This document shows, in pieces, positions 15,127 to 21,978 of a stretch of 22,200 nucleotides of DNA (the stretch's first letter is position 1; every line of letters begins with the position of its first letter). This DNA comes from a virus: the IMG/VR virus record IMGVR_UViG_3300047320_000365, positions 1-22,200 of that record, one strand, 5' to 3'. Below the pieces are notes generated by a model that did not search any database, was not told where the DNA came from, and worked only from the letters and a program-made list of their open reading frames with translations. The position numbers and the translations under genes are program-made.

Positions 15127-15402
15127 GGTAATGCGAAAGCCATCGCCGCAGGTCATAGTTTCATCATTTTCCTGGGCGACGGTTTCTATCCGCTGAACGT
15201 GTTAAACACCATAAAAATGGTTCCAGAGGTATGCCGTATTTTTTGTGCAACAGCTAATCTAACCGAAGTGATTCTCGCTGAGACGGAACAAGGGCGAGCG
15301 ATTCTGGGCGTAGTGGATGGGTTCTGTGCCAATGACATTGAAGGCGATGAAGACATCCTGTAGCGCAAGAACCTGTTGCGGCAGATTGGCTACAAGCTGT
15401 GA
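15127..15402 (+). pseudogene. Adenosine-specific kinase family gene, 3' fragment with internal stop
   Basis: Directly after the methylase stop and in the same frame, 91 codons encode NAKAIAAGHSFIIFLGDGFY, PLNVLNTIK, VPEVCRIFCATAN, EVILAETEQGR, ILGVVDGF and the terminal RKNLLRQIGYKL, ending at TGA 15400-15402. This matches the C-terminal half of the adenosine-specific kinase family (PF04008; usually about 160 residues). The first ~70 residues are absent. At 15361-15363 an amber TAG interrupts the frame where relatives usually have Trp before Arg-Lys. No frameshift is seen. The fragment is non-functional. Its abrupt beginning at the end of the phage gene set suggests the prophage inserted into this gene, or that a deletion joined the two. 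Confidence 0.82.
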
Positions 15403-15619
15403 AATGCAGAGCGAGTATTTCGTGGGAAAGGGACAGGTTTGATTTCGTCTGGCTGAACTTCTGCGAAGTGTCTATTGCAGCTGGTCGCGGATGGCCGAAG
15501 TCGGCTAAAAGCGGCCGGTCTACCCTATGAAAAATCCCTTTTATTTGTCGTCTACCTTCTCAGACTCCCCTGTGGCATGATGGCTGAGAGCCATTTTCAA
15601 TTAATATAAAGGAGCTATC
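15403..15619. other. Spacer between kinase fragment and Thoeris genes
   Basis: No credible gene is visible. Around 15480-15525 there is a GGTCGCGGATGGCCGAAG...AAAAGCGGCC stretch resembling a badly decayed copy of the Pseudomonas intergenic repeat seen at three other places here. The right end becomes AT-rich (AATTAATATAAAGGAG) and holds the Shine-Dalgarno of the TIR gene, so its promoter is probably in 15540-15605. I cannot name -35/-10 boxes with confidence. Confidence 0.5.
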
Positions 15620-16180
15620 ATGGCCTATAGAAACGGAAATTACTGTGCATTTTATGTTTCAGAGCCTTTTAGCCTTAGCTCTCTCGGTGCATATGCCACC
15701 AAGGATTTCGTTTACTACAACACATTAAAGGCTTGGAAAGGGCAAGACACGTCTTTTCCTTTTATCGATTCTCACGAAAAGACATATAGTGTTCGAGACG
15801 GTAGCAACTGGGAAGCCACTCTAAAACCTAGGCTTCAAGAGCGCCTTAGAAGTTCAAAAAATATCATTCTATTTCTTAGCTCAAGAACTATGAACTCCCA
15901 GGCACTTAGGGAAGAGGTTAGGTACGGAGTTGAAGTGCAGTCCTTACCTGTAATTGTCATCTACCCCGACTATGAAACTAAGGAGAGCCTGCTGCTGAAC
16001 GGTATATTGAAGCCGCAAATTAAATCGCTATGGGATAAACTACCTGTTTTCCGTGACTCTATGGGGAAAGTTCCAACGCTACACATCCCAATGAATAAAG
16101 ATCTCATAAAAAAATCGTTGCAAGATACAGGCTTCACTGTGAATAGTCCAAACGAGGTCGACATATATCGTTACAAATAG
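15620..16180 (+). CDS. thsB: Thoeris ThsB-like TIR-domain protein (MTH538/DUF1863 type)
   Basis: A 186-residue single-domain protein with a strong Shine-Dalgarno (AAAGGAG, spacer 6). The ThsB family pattern is clear: YYNTLKAWKGQD (residues 32-43), FPFIDSHEK (47-54), RDGSNWEATLKPRLQERLRS (59-78), SKNIILFLSS (79-88), then ALREEVRYGVE (95-105). Glu99, or Glu98, aligns with the catalytic glutamate of TIR NADases. In Thoeris, ThsB senses infection and converts NAD+ into an ADPR-type signal. The partner encoded 46 nt downstream is a macro-domain membrane protein, which makes this a type II system; in that type the signal is reported to be histidine-ADPR. The gene is clearly more AT-rich than the phage genes, suggesting separate acquisition. 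Confidence 0.92.
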   Translation: MAYRNGNYCAFYVSEPFSLSSLGAYATKDFVYYNTLKAWKGQDTSFPFIDSHEKTYSVRDGSNWEATLKPRLQERLRSSKNIILFLSSRTMNSQALREEVRYGVEVQSLPVIVIYPDYETKESLLLNGILKPQIKSLWDKLPVFRDSMGKVPTLHIPMNKDLIKKSLQDTGFTVNSPNEVDIYRYK

Positions 16181-16226
16181 CGAAGCTGTCTACTCCGTCA
16201 CATTGCGCTGCTCAAGGGTTATTTAA

Positions 16227-17063
16227 ATGCCAAAGGTTCGATTTTTTGATCGGAGAGTCATAAGGCAGTTTCTTGAATACATATCGGCAATATCAACGGC
16301 GCTTTCGCTTTTTCTGATTTTCGTAGATATTCCTGAGAAAGTAAAACTTCTTGTTGGAGTGGTATTTGTTCTTGGGCTAGTTGTGAGCTATATCGTGTTA
16401 TGGCTTCACTCCGCTACCCTTGAGAATGTCGAACTAAACATTGAGGGTAGCACCGTCACGATCAAGACTGGCGATATTTTTCTGGAGGCCGGCTTTAAGG
16501 TAATTGCCTTTAATGAGTACTTCGACACCCTGGTTGATAACAAGATAATATCCGACGAGTCTCTTAATGGCATTTTTATAAATAAGTTGTTCCCGAGGTC
16601 AGTTCAGGAGCTTGACGATCACATTTCCTCATATAATTTTGATGATGAGGACGTTGTTTGTGATAATAATGACAGAAAATTTGGAAAGAAGCGCAAGTAT
16701 AACATCGGGACAATATGTCTCTGCAATGAATACATCCTTGCAGCTTTTTCAAAATTCGATGATAGCAATCGCGCCCAGCTCACCATGCCAGAATACTTGG
16801 AGTTTCTCATTAAATTCTGGGATAAGGTTAATAAGGTTTACGCGCAAAAGAGTGTGTCTGTTCCAATATTTGGGTCGGGAATAACTCGTATAAAAGAGCA
16901 TAAAAATATTTCTGACGAAGAACTTCTTAAAATTATGCTCTGGACTTTCAGGATTAGTGAGATGCGGTTTAAGTATCCCGCAAAGCTCGCAATCGTTATT
17001 CATGAAAGCAAGATTAATCAGATTAACCTCTTGGATATTAAGTCTGCCAGGAATGGTCTTTGA
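16227..17063 (+). CDS. thsA: Thoeris ThsA-like effector: two TM helices plus macro domain (type II)
   Basis: A 278-residue protein with AAGGG ahead of ATG 16227. Two hydrophobic helices at about residues 14-34 and 39-61 are followed by a cytosolic domain. This has macro-domain landmarks: TIKTGDIF (78-85; GDI motif), GFKVIAFNEYFDTLVDN (89-105; equivalent of the VNAAN strand), and VPIFGSGITRI (212-222; phosphate-binding loop). This TM-macro architecture (DUF6430-type) is that of type II ThsA. Known role: the macro domain binds the TIR-made ADPR derivative and the membrane part then harms the infected cell. Gene order, spacing and similar base composition make it an operon with the TIR gene. It appears intact. 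Confidence 0.9.
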   Translation: MPKVRFFDRRVIRQFLEYISAISTALSLFLIFVDIPEKVKLLVGVVFVLGLVVSYIVLWLHSATLENVELNIEGSTVTIKTGDIFLEAGFKVIAFNEYFDTLVDNKIISDESLNGIFINKLFPRSVQELDDHISSYNFDDEDVVCDNNDRKFGKKRKYNIGTICLCNEYILAAFSKFDDSNRAQLTMPEYLEFLIKFWDKVNKVYAQKSVSVPIFGSGITRIKEHKNISDEELLKIMLWTFRISEMRFKYPAKLAIVIHESKINQINLLDIKSARNGL

Positions 17064-17154
17064 TATACGTCAGATCATATTCTGACTTGGTCGATCAGAG
17101 GACCATTTCGATGCTCCGCTCAGGTCGAGTTCTGCCTTTGGCCAACGGCAGCTT

Positions 17155-17200
17155 TGGGTTGTCGATTGCTGTCCGTCACAACAGGTAGAAATCGGCCAAG
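17155..17200 (+). repeat. Intergenic repeat copy A (46-bp family)
   Basis: The ~46-bp stretch contains GTCGATTGCTG, TCACAACAGG and AATCGGCC in that order and aligns without gaps to copies at 19125-19168 (+) and 20319-20365 (-). It is noncoding. Confidence 0.65.
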
Positions 17201-17391
17201 AGTTGCCTCTCAGCAGGCGCCTAAACACCTCGATTCGCATTCAAAGAAAGTGCACGTGAATCTACTGGGTCGATCATTTCGGTTTTAGCTCCAGATAGAC
17301 AGGCAATTTAGGCGCTCAGACCTCCCGAAACACGTTTTAGGTTGCTCGCAAAGAGCGACACCCATACGAAGGTGAGCTGGATCCCATAAGC

Positions 17392-17397
17392 TATGAT
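17392..17397 (+). promoter_or_regulatory. -10-like TATGAT ahead of the 527-residue gene
   Basis: TATGAT lies 34 nt before the proposed GTG start and overlaps an in-frame ATG at 17393, which argues against that ATG being the start. No good -35 hexamer is seen at the usual distance, so this is a weak call. Confidence 0.35.
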
Positions 17398-17431
17398 ACG
17401 CCGCATATTGAGCAAGCGGAGGAGTGCAACC

Positions 17432-19015
17432 GTGATATCGAAAGTTGCTAAATCAGATGATTCAAAGAAGGTAGCGGCTATTACACCCGCGAGCAAGTCT
17501 GAGACTTGGTTTCGTAAACTCATTCGCAAAGTCCAATGGCGCGCACATTGGCTACTCCCTAATATCATATCAGGCCCGCCAGGAGACGATTCAACATTCT
17601 ATAAAGAGTCAGATGTCAAATCCAATCTTGAATCCTGCGCTCCCGAAACCGAAGAATTGCGGATTCAAGTTGTATGGGGCGCAGAAGTTTATGGTCCGTC
17701 CGAAACCGACAGCCTGTGCGAAAATTTGGCACGCTTGAGATGGACTGCTGGTTCGGGGTTCGGCAAGCGCGACGGGGCCGCTGACTGGGTTCGCCGGCAA
17801 CGTTCATACGGTCAAGGGGGCTGGTATAACGTAGGGATGGTCGTAAGTCCCAGTGATAGCCATAAATACATTCTTCCTACTAACGAGCTCCGGCTGCCTG
17901 AAAAGGTTGAGTACTTGATAGTCCAAGTTTTCCAACTGACACCGGCTCTCACATGCGTTGTTATAGGCTTCGCACTCAAGGAAAACCTATCAGTAATTTA
18001 CGAATCCGAATTGAAAAAGAGCAGGATTGGCCATTACGTACGATCTTCAAAACGGAGCATTTTGAGGATCTCGCCACAGGAGCTAAAAAAGCGCTCTATT
18101 ATCAAATCGAGAGAGGCAGTTCGGAGCATCGCGCAAACTTGGTTCCAGTCAAACCTTCCGGGATACTTTTGCAGCTCTGATATTCATCGCTTACCTACCG
18201 CCGAACTTATTACGACTGCCACCGAACCGCTCCTCCCTGGAGAAAAGATTAGATTTAACGCTAGCGAACGCTGGAAGGATGTTATTGCGTCTTCTCGCCC
18301 ATATGACATATGGAGTAGCCCAGACGGCGCAGGAGTCCGATTTACGAGCGACCGCAATGGATTGAGGGATGAGCCGCTTCATCTTATTGTTTCCCTATGC
18401 AAATCAAATGTATCAGATGAGGCAATCAAATACAGGGGGGAAAGAAAGAATAGGGTCTTTATATCACACAGTGCAGATCTAATGGCGGGAATAATTAGCA
18501 ACTTTGCGAGCATAGGCTTCCTAACGGAAACCCTAAAAAACATAAGGCTTAGCCGAGCCTCGTTAGAAATCCATAAAGTAAACCGGGGTAAAGGGCTACA
18601 TGCACTGGAAAAGATTCAGGCTTTTTTCGACCGATCTCTTGGTACACCCGCGATTGCAGCGGAACTGCGAAGCCGGTCAGAGCATGTGGGCAATTTTGCG
18701 TATAACTGTGACACCTTTACTGCCCCAAACTGGCGACCGGGTGATGCAAAGCGCACAATAGCAGAGGAGCTTTGTGAACATTCAAACTCTCTTGCAAGCC
18801 AAGTAATAATTGAAGAGCACTCCTTGCGTGAACATTTAGAACAGCTATCAAGTATTATCAGTGTTCGAGAGAGCATCAAGGCTCAACGCAGGATGGAAGT
18901 ACTGACAATTGGCGCACTACTAGTGGCGGTTGCGTCCACGGCGATAGCGGCCACTCAAAATCCCGATTGGTCCAAAGCAATGGTAGTGTTTTTAACTAAC
19001 TTACTTAACATTTGA
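17432..19015 (+). CDS. Unrecognised 527-residue protein with C-terminal membrane segment
   Basis: The start is set at GTG 17432, which has GGAGGAG with a 7-nt spacer; an upstream in-frame ATG at 17393 lacks a proper site. I do not recognise the family. The N-terminal ~45 residues are basic. Residues ~74-190 look like a folded domain (LRIQVVWGAEVYGPS; LRWTAGSGFGKRDGAADWVRR; YGQGGWYNVGM). Residues 195-230 are very basic. Around 455-485 there is a likely coiled coil (EEHSLREHLEQLSSIISVRE) leading into one hydrophobic helix at ~489-507 (VLTIGALLVAVASTAIAA) and a short tail. A large soluble body with a C-terminal anchor is a layout shared by membrane-acting defence effectors and by CorA-like ends. 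Base use is AT-rich like the Thoeris genes. A defence role is only inferred from location. Confidence 0.8.
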   Translation: MISKVAKSDDSKKVAAITPASKSETWFRKLIRKVQWRAHWLLPNIISGPPGDDSTFYKESDVKSNLESCAPETEELRIQVVWGAEVYGPSETDSLCENLARLRWTAGSGFGKRDGAADWVRRQRSYGQGGWYNVGMVVSPSDSHKYILPTNELRLPEKVEYLIVQVFQLTPALTCVVIGFALKENLSVIYESELKKSRIGHYVRSSKRSILRISPQELKKRSIIKSREAVRSIAQTWFQSNLPGYFCSSDIHRLPTAELITTATEPLLPGEKIRFNASERWKDVIASSRPYDIWSSPDGAGVRFTSDRNGLRDEPLHLIVSLCKSNVSDEAIKYRGERKNRVFISHSADLMAGIISNFASIGFLTETLKNIRLSRASLEIHKVNRGKGLHALEKIQAFFDRSLGTPAIAAELRSRSEHVGNFAYNCDTFTAPNWRPGDAKRTIAEELCEHSNSLASQVIIEEHSLREHLEQLSSIISVRESIKAQRRMEVLTIGALLVAVASTAIAATQNPDWSKAMVVFLTNLLNI

Positions 19016-19124
19016 GTGTGCCCCAAACAAGCAACCAGACGGCACGACAACTAGAGCTGTATCCTCGATATCTAGAGCTAGTGGCGAGGCGCCCCTCTTA
19101 ACTTGCATTTCATGGGTGGAAGTT

Positions 19125-19168
19125 ATGGGTCGATTTCAGTCAGTCGCGACAGGCAACAATCGGCCGAG
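19125..19168 (+). repeat. Intergenic repeat copy B (46-bp family)
   Basis: ATGGGTCGATTTCAGTCAGT continues into CGCGACAGGCAACAATCGGC. It aligns without gaps to copies A (17155-17200) and C (20319-20365, opposite strand), sharing GGTCGATT, CRACAGG and CGGCC. Confidence 0.65.
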
Positions 19169-19283
19169 GTTTTGTAAAAACGGTTTAGAGCAGGTTTGAC
19201 AGTCAGCTCCAGAACGAAAATCGCGTTCCTACGCAAATTTCAGGTCCGCTGATACACCAATCATTGGCAGATTTTACGTAGCA

Positions 19284-19314
19284 ACGCAGACTTCAAAACA
19301 ATGTCTGCGTTTTT
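19284..19314 (+). terminator. Intrinsic terminator in the convergent spacer
   Basis: A perfect 8-bp stem ACGCAGAC (19284-19291) / GTCTGCGT (19303-19310) with an 11-nt A-rich loop leads into five T on the + strand. It lies about 270 nt after the stop of the 527-residue gene, so it either ends a long 3' leader of that gene or belongs to a lost gene. Confidence 0.6.
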
Positions 19315-19441
19315 ACACAGCCTGGGCCAAAAGCAGCCGGTCGGATGTGTGCAAGGAATCGGGGGCGATTCGCCTAACGATTGGTTGGGAGGCAGGTTTT
19401 AACCCACCCCGGTGAGTGAACCGAACAGCTTAAACCTCTAG

Positions 19442-20173
19442 TTAGAAGACATTTTTGATGAGCCAGTCAGCGCCTTCAATTAGCTCCTGCACTTGCTCTT
19501 TTGTGGGTTCTTCTTCTTTTCTGTGAGAGCAAATATTGCGAATGTCTGCGAGATAAGTGATCTTTCTCCAAGTGGGAGTGTCAATCACTGTCGCATTTTT
19601 AAGAGGATCGTTTAGATCTGAAATTGTAGGGTTTCTCTTTGCGACTTTTATCGCATGGTTATCCGCTACTTTTTGAAGGTGCCCCTCGATAACTACGCCC
19701 ATTAGCGCGCCTGCTGCTCTGGGGCTGATTTTGATAAGCTGTTTGGCTACAACGATTTCACTATCTTGAATTTCTGCATACAGTTCATCTTCAATGTTTC
19801 CTAACAAGGACTCGGCACGATCAATGATGGACTTGAAAATGGTCAATTGGTTAAAGAAAGCTTGAACGACTTGAACTCTACTGTTGAATTCCGGGTAGTT
19901 GAACTTGCTGGGTACCACACCTTTAAAGTAGTCTTGAATAGCATAGGTTCCGTACCCTAGGGATTTTCTCTTTGGATCAATCTCGTAATAGCCGCGAAAT
20001 TCAATAATCCGGTCTGAAGCCAAATGTTGAACAGCCCGTAAAGCCTTTGTGTACCAAGACTGATATTTATACTGAAAGGACTCATTTTTGCCGTCATGAA
20101 ACTCCTGGCACACCTCGGCGCCAGAGTTGTAAAGATCTGTCAGTTCTTTTGTAATTAGTTTCTTTCGTGACAT
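19442..20173 (-). CDS. HEPN-like protein with R-X4-H motif (DUF4145-like end)
   Basis: A 243-residue protein starting at the ATG whose complement is 20171-20173; only a weak AGAAGA site precedes it. The C-terminal ~90 residues have the look of HEPN/DUF4145-type helical domains: PRAAGALMGVVIEGHLQKVA, then a LADIRNICSHRKEEEPTKEQ segment. RNICSH (Arg212, Asn213, His217) fits the R-phi-X3-H catalytic motif of HEPN ribonucleases, including the polar residue after Arg. The N-terminal ~150 residues are an unassigned, mostly helical region. HEPN proteins are common RNases in abortive-infection and toxin-antitoxin systems. No small antidote gene is next to it. It could also be a non-catalytic HEPN domain. 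It sits between the 527-residue orphan and a TIR operon. Confidence 0.78.
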   Translation of the reverse strand: MSRKKLITKELTDLYNSGAEVCQEFHDGKNESFQYKYQSWYTKALRAVQHLASDRIIEFRGYYEIDPKRKSLGYGTYAIQDYFKGVVPSKFNYPEFNSRVQVVQAFFNQLTIFKSIIDRAESLLGNIEDELYAEIQDSEIVVAKQLIKISPRAAGALMGVVIEGHLQKVADNHAIKVAKRNPTISDLNDPLKNATVIDTPTWRKITYLADIRNICSHRKEEEPTKEQVQELIEGADWLIKNVF

Positions 20174-20318
20174 GGTAATGATCTTCTAAAAATTAATTTA
20201 AGCCTAATGGTGAAATAACCACTCAGGCGGTATTAATGGATGACATTCCTTGTCCACTCGCTAAACCTTTTTAGGCTAGAGCTTGAATTGCCCCGTATTT
20301 GTAGATGCTCGAATAGCG

Positions 20319-20365
20319 CCTCTGGCCGTTTGCTGCCTGTTGCGAAGGGCAGCAATCGACCCATT
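20319..20365 (-). repeat. Intergenic repeat copy C (46-bp family)
   Basis: Read on the - strand it gives AATGGGTCGATTGCTGCCC, then TTCGCAACAGGCAGCAAACG and GCCAGAGG. It aligns to copies A and B. It lies in the 267-nt gene-free spacer (20174-20440) upstream of the HEPN gene and downstream of the TIR gene. Confidence 0.65.
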
Positions 20366-20440
20366 GCAGTCGGTCCTTATGCATGCTCACTGAAACTATT
20401 GTCAGAAAGTTTAGCGCCGTAAATGGATCTGTAAGTAGTT

Positions 20441-21337
20441 TTAAGGGCGCATCAGTTTGTTCCAATCGACGTTATGACCAGCGGCTTGCAACTCTCGCCC
20501 TAAAGCTTGTTTCCAGCCACCCGTGTCATCCATCGGTTCCCATACCACGCCCGCAAAATCACTTGGAATTTCTAGCTGTCCGCGTTTCAGGGCACAGACT
20601 TTGTCACGCCCCAGACGTCCAATAAAGTAGCCCAGTTCTAGTAACACATTTTGTCGGGCGCGAGGCTCCAGGACGCCTCCCTTTACACTGCCTTCATCGT
20701 CAGGAGTAAGAAGTACCACGGCAAAACTCACATCACCGTGTGCTTCCACCTTTTCGATTACGGTACGGCCTTGGTTGGCTTGCTCATGCAATATAACTGC
20801 TTCAAAACCCATTCGCTCAAGGAAGCGCGCAACGGTTTCGCGAGCACCGTCGTCATGGCCATGAACAATGAAAATCTTGTTGGAAATTGGTAGTTTCAAC
20901 TGTGGCTTAACCTCCCCATGTGTCTGGACATAGAGCTTGTAATCCCGCACAAAGGGGATGATAAGTTGCGCTGTCAATGCGTGTATTGCGGATATTACTT
21001 TGTTACCTGAATAAAAATAATGGTGACCAAAATTAATTACATAATCCGAGTCAGCAGCCAGCTTATCTATTAGCAGGAGCGTAAGACCCAAGGTCTGCTC
21101 ATGGTCATCAGGCCAGAGGAGAGAGGCACTACCGACCATGCCTCCACTAGTGCTTTCGCTTGCTTCTAAAAAGCCTTCTAGGTCGACGCTTGCGGTCAAA
21201 ACGCTATTAACGGCCTCCAAATCAGGGTGATGGAGCAGGCTAGCGAGCTTTTTTAAAGGGCGCTCAAAAGTTTGAAGCTGGGCACCTTGTAGATCCAGAA
21301 CGGAGTTGTTGATCTGTGAAAACAAGTCTATGGCCAT
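20441..21337 (-). CDS. TIR-like nucleotide-binding protein (PF10137, CAP12/Pycsar-effector type TIR)
   Basis: A 298-residue protein. The C-terminal half is a TIR-like domain of the predicted nucleotide-binding type: NKIFIVHGHDDGARETVARF (153-172), LERMGFEAVILHEQANQGRT (173-192), SFAVVLLTPDDEG (204-216), then RARQNVLLELGYFIGRLGR (226-244), where Glu234 is the expected catalytic residue, and a DFAGVVWEPMD end. The family cleaves NAD+ or binds nucleotides; in CBASS and Pycsar it is an effector. No cyclase gene is visible here. The N-terminal ~150 residues are an unassigned helical region that may be the sensor. Its ATG shares one base with the stop of the 91-residue gene (TAATG), so the two are translationally coupled. 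Confidence 0.88.
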   Translation of the reverse strand: MAIDLFSQINNSVLDLQGAQLQTFERPLKKLASLLHHPDLEAVNSVLTASVDLEGFLEASESTSGGMVGSASLLWPDDHEQTLGLTLLLIDKLAADSDYVINFGHHYFYSGNKVISAIHALTAQLIIPFVRDYKLYVQTHGEVKPQLKLPISNKIFIVHGHDDGARETVARFLERMGFEAVILHEQANQGRTVIEKVEAHGDVSFAVVLLTPDDEGSVKGGVLEPRARQNVLLELGYFIGRLGRDKVCALKRGQLEIPSDFAGVVWEPMDDTGGWKQALGRELQAAGHNVDWNKLMRP

Positions 21338-21612
21338 TATTCAGCTCCCTTCAGCCGAGACTCTGCTGCGCGGTCGATGATGCTTGCGCGATATTGCGCC
21401 TTCATCTGCTCGGCAAGAGGACCAATGATCGGATTTGAATTATGGTGTCCGACGCGCTCGTCAATAACGGTCACGACCTGCTGAATAGCCGCCTCGATAC
21501 TCGCAGGATCATAGGGATCGAAGTTCACCGTACAAAGATCACCATCCAAGCTTTGAAGTACTTTCTGTGCTTCGGCCATCTGACGCTGAAGCTTTTCGAG
21601 TCCTTTGATCAT
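21337..21612 (-). CDS. 91-residue protein of unknown function, coupled to the TIR gene
   Basis: The start is placed at the second in-frame ATG (first base 21612), which has AAGGA with an 8-nt spacer; the ATG at 21621 overlaps that site. The protein has a charged N-terminal helix (MIKGLEKLQRQMAEAQKVLQ), a middle FDPYDPASIEAAIQQVVTVI, and a helical C-terminus (QMKAQYRASIIDRAAESRLKG). I do not recognise a family. Its small size, helical character and TAATG overlap with the TIR gene suggest a partner protein made in fixed ratio, such as an inhibitor, sensor or adaptor. This is inference from gene order only. Confidence 0.8.
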   Translation of the reverse strand: MIKGLEKLQRQMAEAQKVLQSLDGDLCTVNFDPYDPASIEAAIQQVVTVIDERVGHHNSNPIIGPLAEQMKAQYRASIIDRAAESRLKGAE

Positions 21613-21802
21613 AGCCAACATCCTTATGAGTGAGAAAGAACATTATCACTAATAGAGCAGCTGCGGGAGCTGCACTGGCGGGGGAGAACGGACTGAATAG
21701 ACGAATCAATCGCTGAGGCTAACCCCTGACGTTCCGTGCTGTGAACAAAGGTGCTCTTGGTCAGTCAGCAGCTGTTGATTCGAGGAGTGACCGCGTCTGG
21801 CC
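21613..21802. other. Upstream region of the TIR operon
   Basis: No gene is visible. The - strand sequence just upstream of the 91-residue gene contains a TGATAATG that could be a -10; no clear -35 is seen. A GCAGCT/AGCTGC hairpin (21657-21673, 5-nt loop) lies further upstream. The leftmost edge of a mobile element begins at 21803. Confidence 0.45.
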
Positions 21803-21978
21803 GATTCTGTTGAAAAAGTCGGTCTGCCCAAACTGCCTGATCATTGACTGGTGAAAGCGCCTTTTTTGCATGCGGCTACGTGAAATCCGAGTCGAAGCCT
21901 CTGCCAAAAGTAAAGATTTCAATCTCGGACGTGTACTTTTCTGATGCGCAAACCCTGGCCGACTTTTTCAACAGAATC
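21803..21978. mobile_element. 176-bp MITE-like element or IS relic with 18-bp perfect inverted ends
   Basis: GATTCTGTTGAAAAAGTC at 21803-21820 is exactly inverted as GACTTTTTCAACAGAATC at 21961-21978. Both ends are flanked by GGCC (21799-21802 and 21979-21982), which fits a 4-bp target duplication, though GGCC is its own complement and could instead extend the ends to 22 bp. Rejoining the flanks gives TCTGGCCGATTGCAGTC, which resembles the local intergenic repeat. The 140-bp interior has no transposase. TTGAAAAAGTC-type ends occur on insertion sequences in Pseudomonas, but I cannot name the family. Confidence 0.68.

Larger units (their letters stand above)
17064..17431. other. Spacer between the Thoeris pair and the 527-residue gene
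   Basis: No gene is visible. It holds a GTCAGA/TCTGAC hairpin (17069-17086, 6 bp, no T run) just after the ThsA stop, a copy of the Pseudomonas intergenic repeat at 17155-17200, and a 9-bp perfect inverted repeat GCGCCTAAA (17217-17225) / TTTAGGCGC (17307-17315) set 81 nt apart. The promoter of the downstream gene lies at its right end. Confidence 0.6.
19016..19441. other. Noncoding spacer between convergent genes
   Basis: The 527-residue gene (+) and the HEPN gene (-) converge here. The 426 nt contain repeat copy B (19125-19168), a terminator (19284-19314) and, at about 19313-19350, a CCTGGGCCAAAAGCAGCCGG stretch that may be a further decayed repeat. No credible reading frame or RNA gene is seen. 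Confidence 0.55.

Noticed and set aside
17069-17086. GTCAGA/TCTGAC hairpin as terminator of the Thoeris operon.
   Set aside because: The stem is only 6 bp and no T run follows; it is noted in the spacer entry but not called a terminator.
17393-17431. ATG at 17393 as start of the 527-aa gene.
   Set aside because: It overlaps a TATGAT -10-like sequence and has no well-placed Shine-Dalgarno, while GTG 17432 has GGAGGAG with a 7-nt spacer.
18452-18500. RVFISHSADL in the 527-aa protein, resembling the first strand of a TIR domain.
   Set aside because: The sequence after it lacks the further TIR strands and the glutamate-bearing helix, so a TIR domain is not supported.
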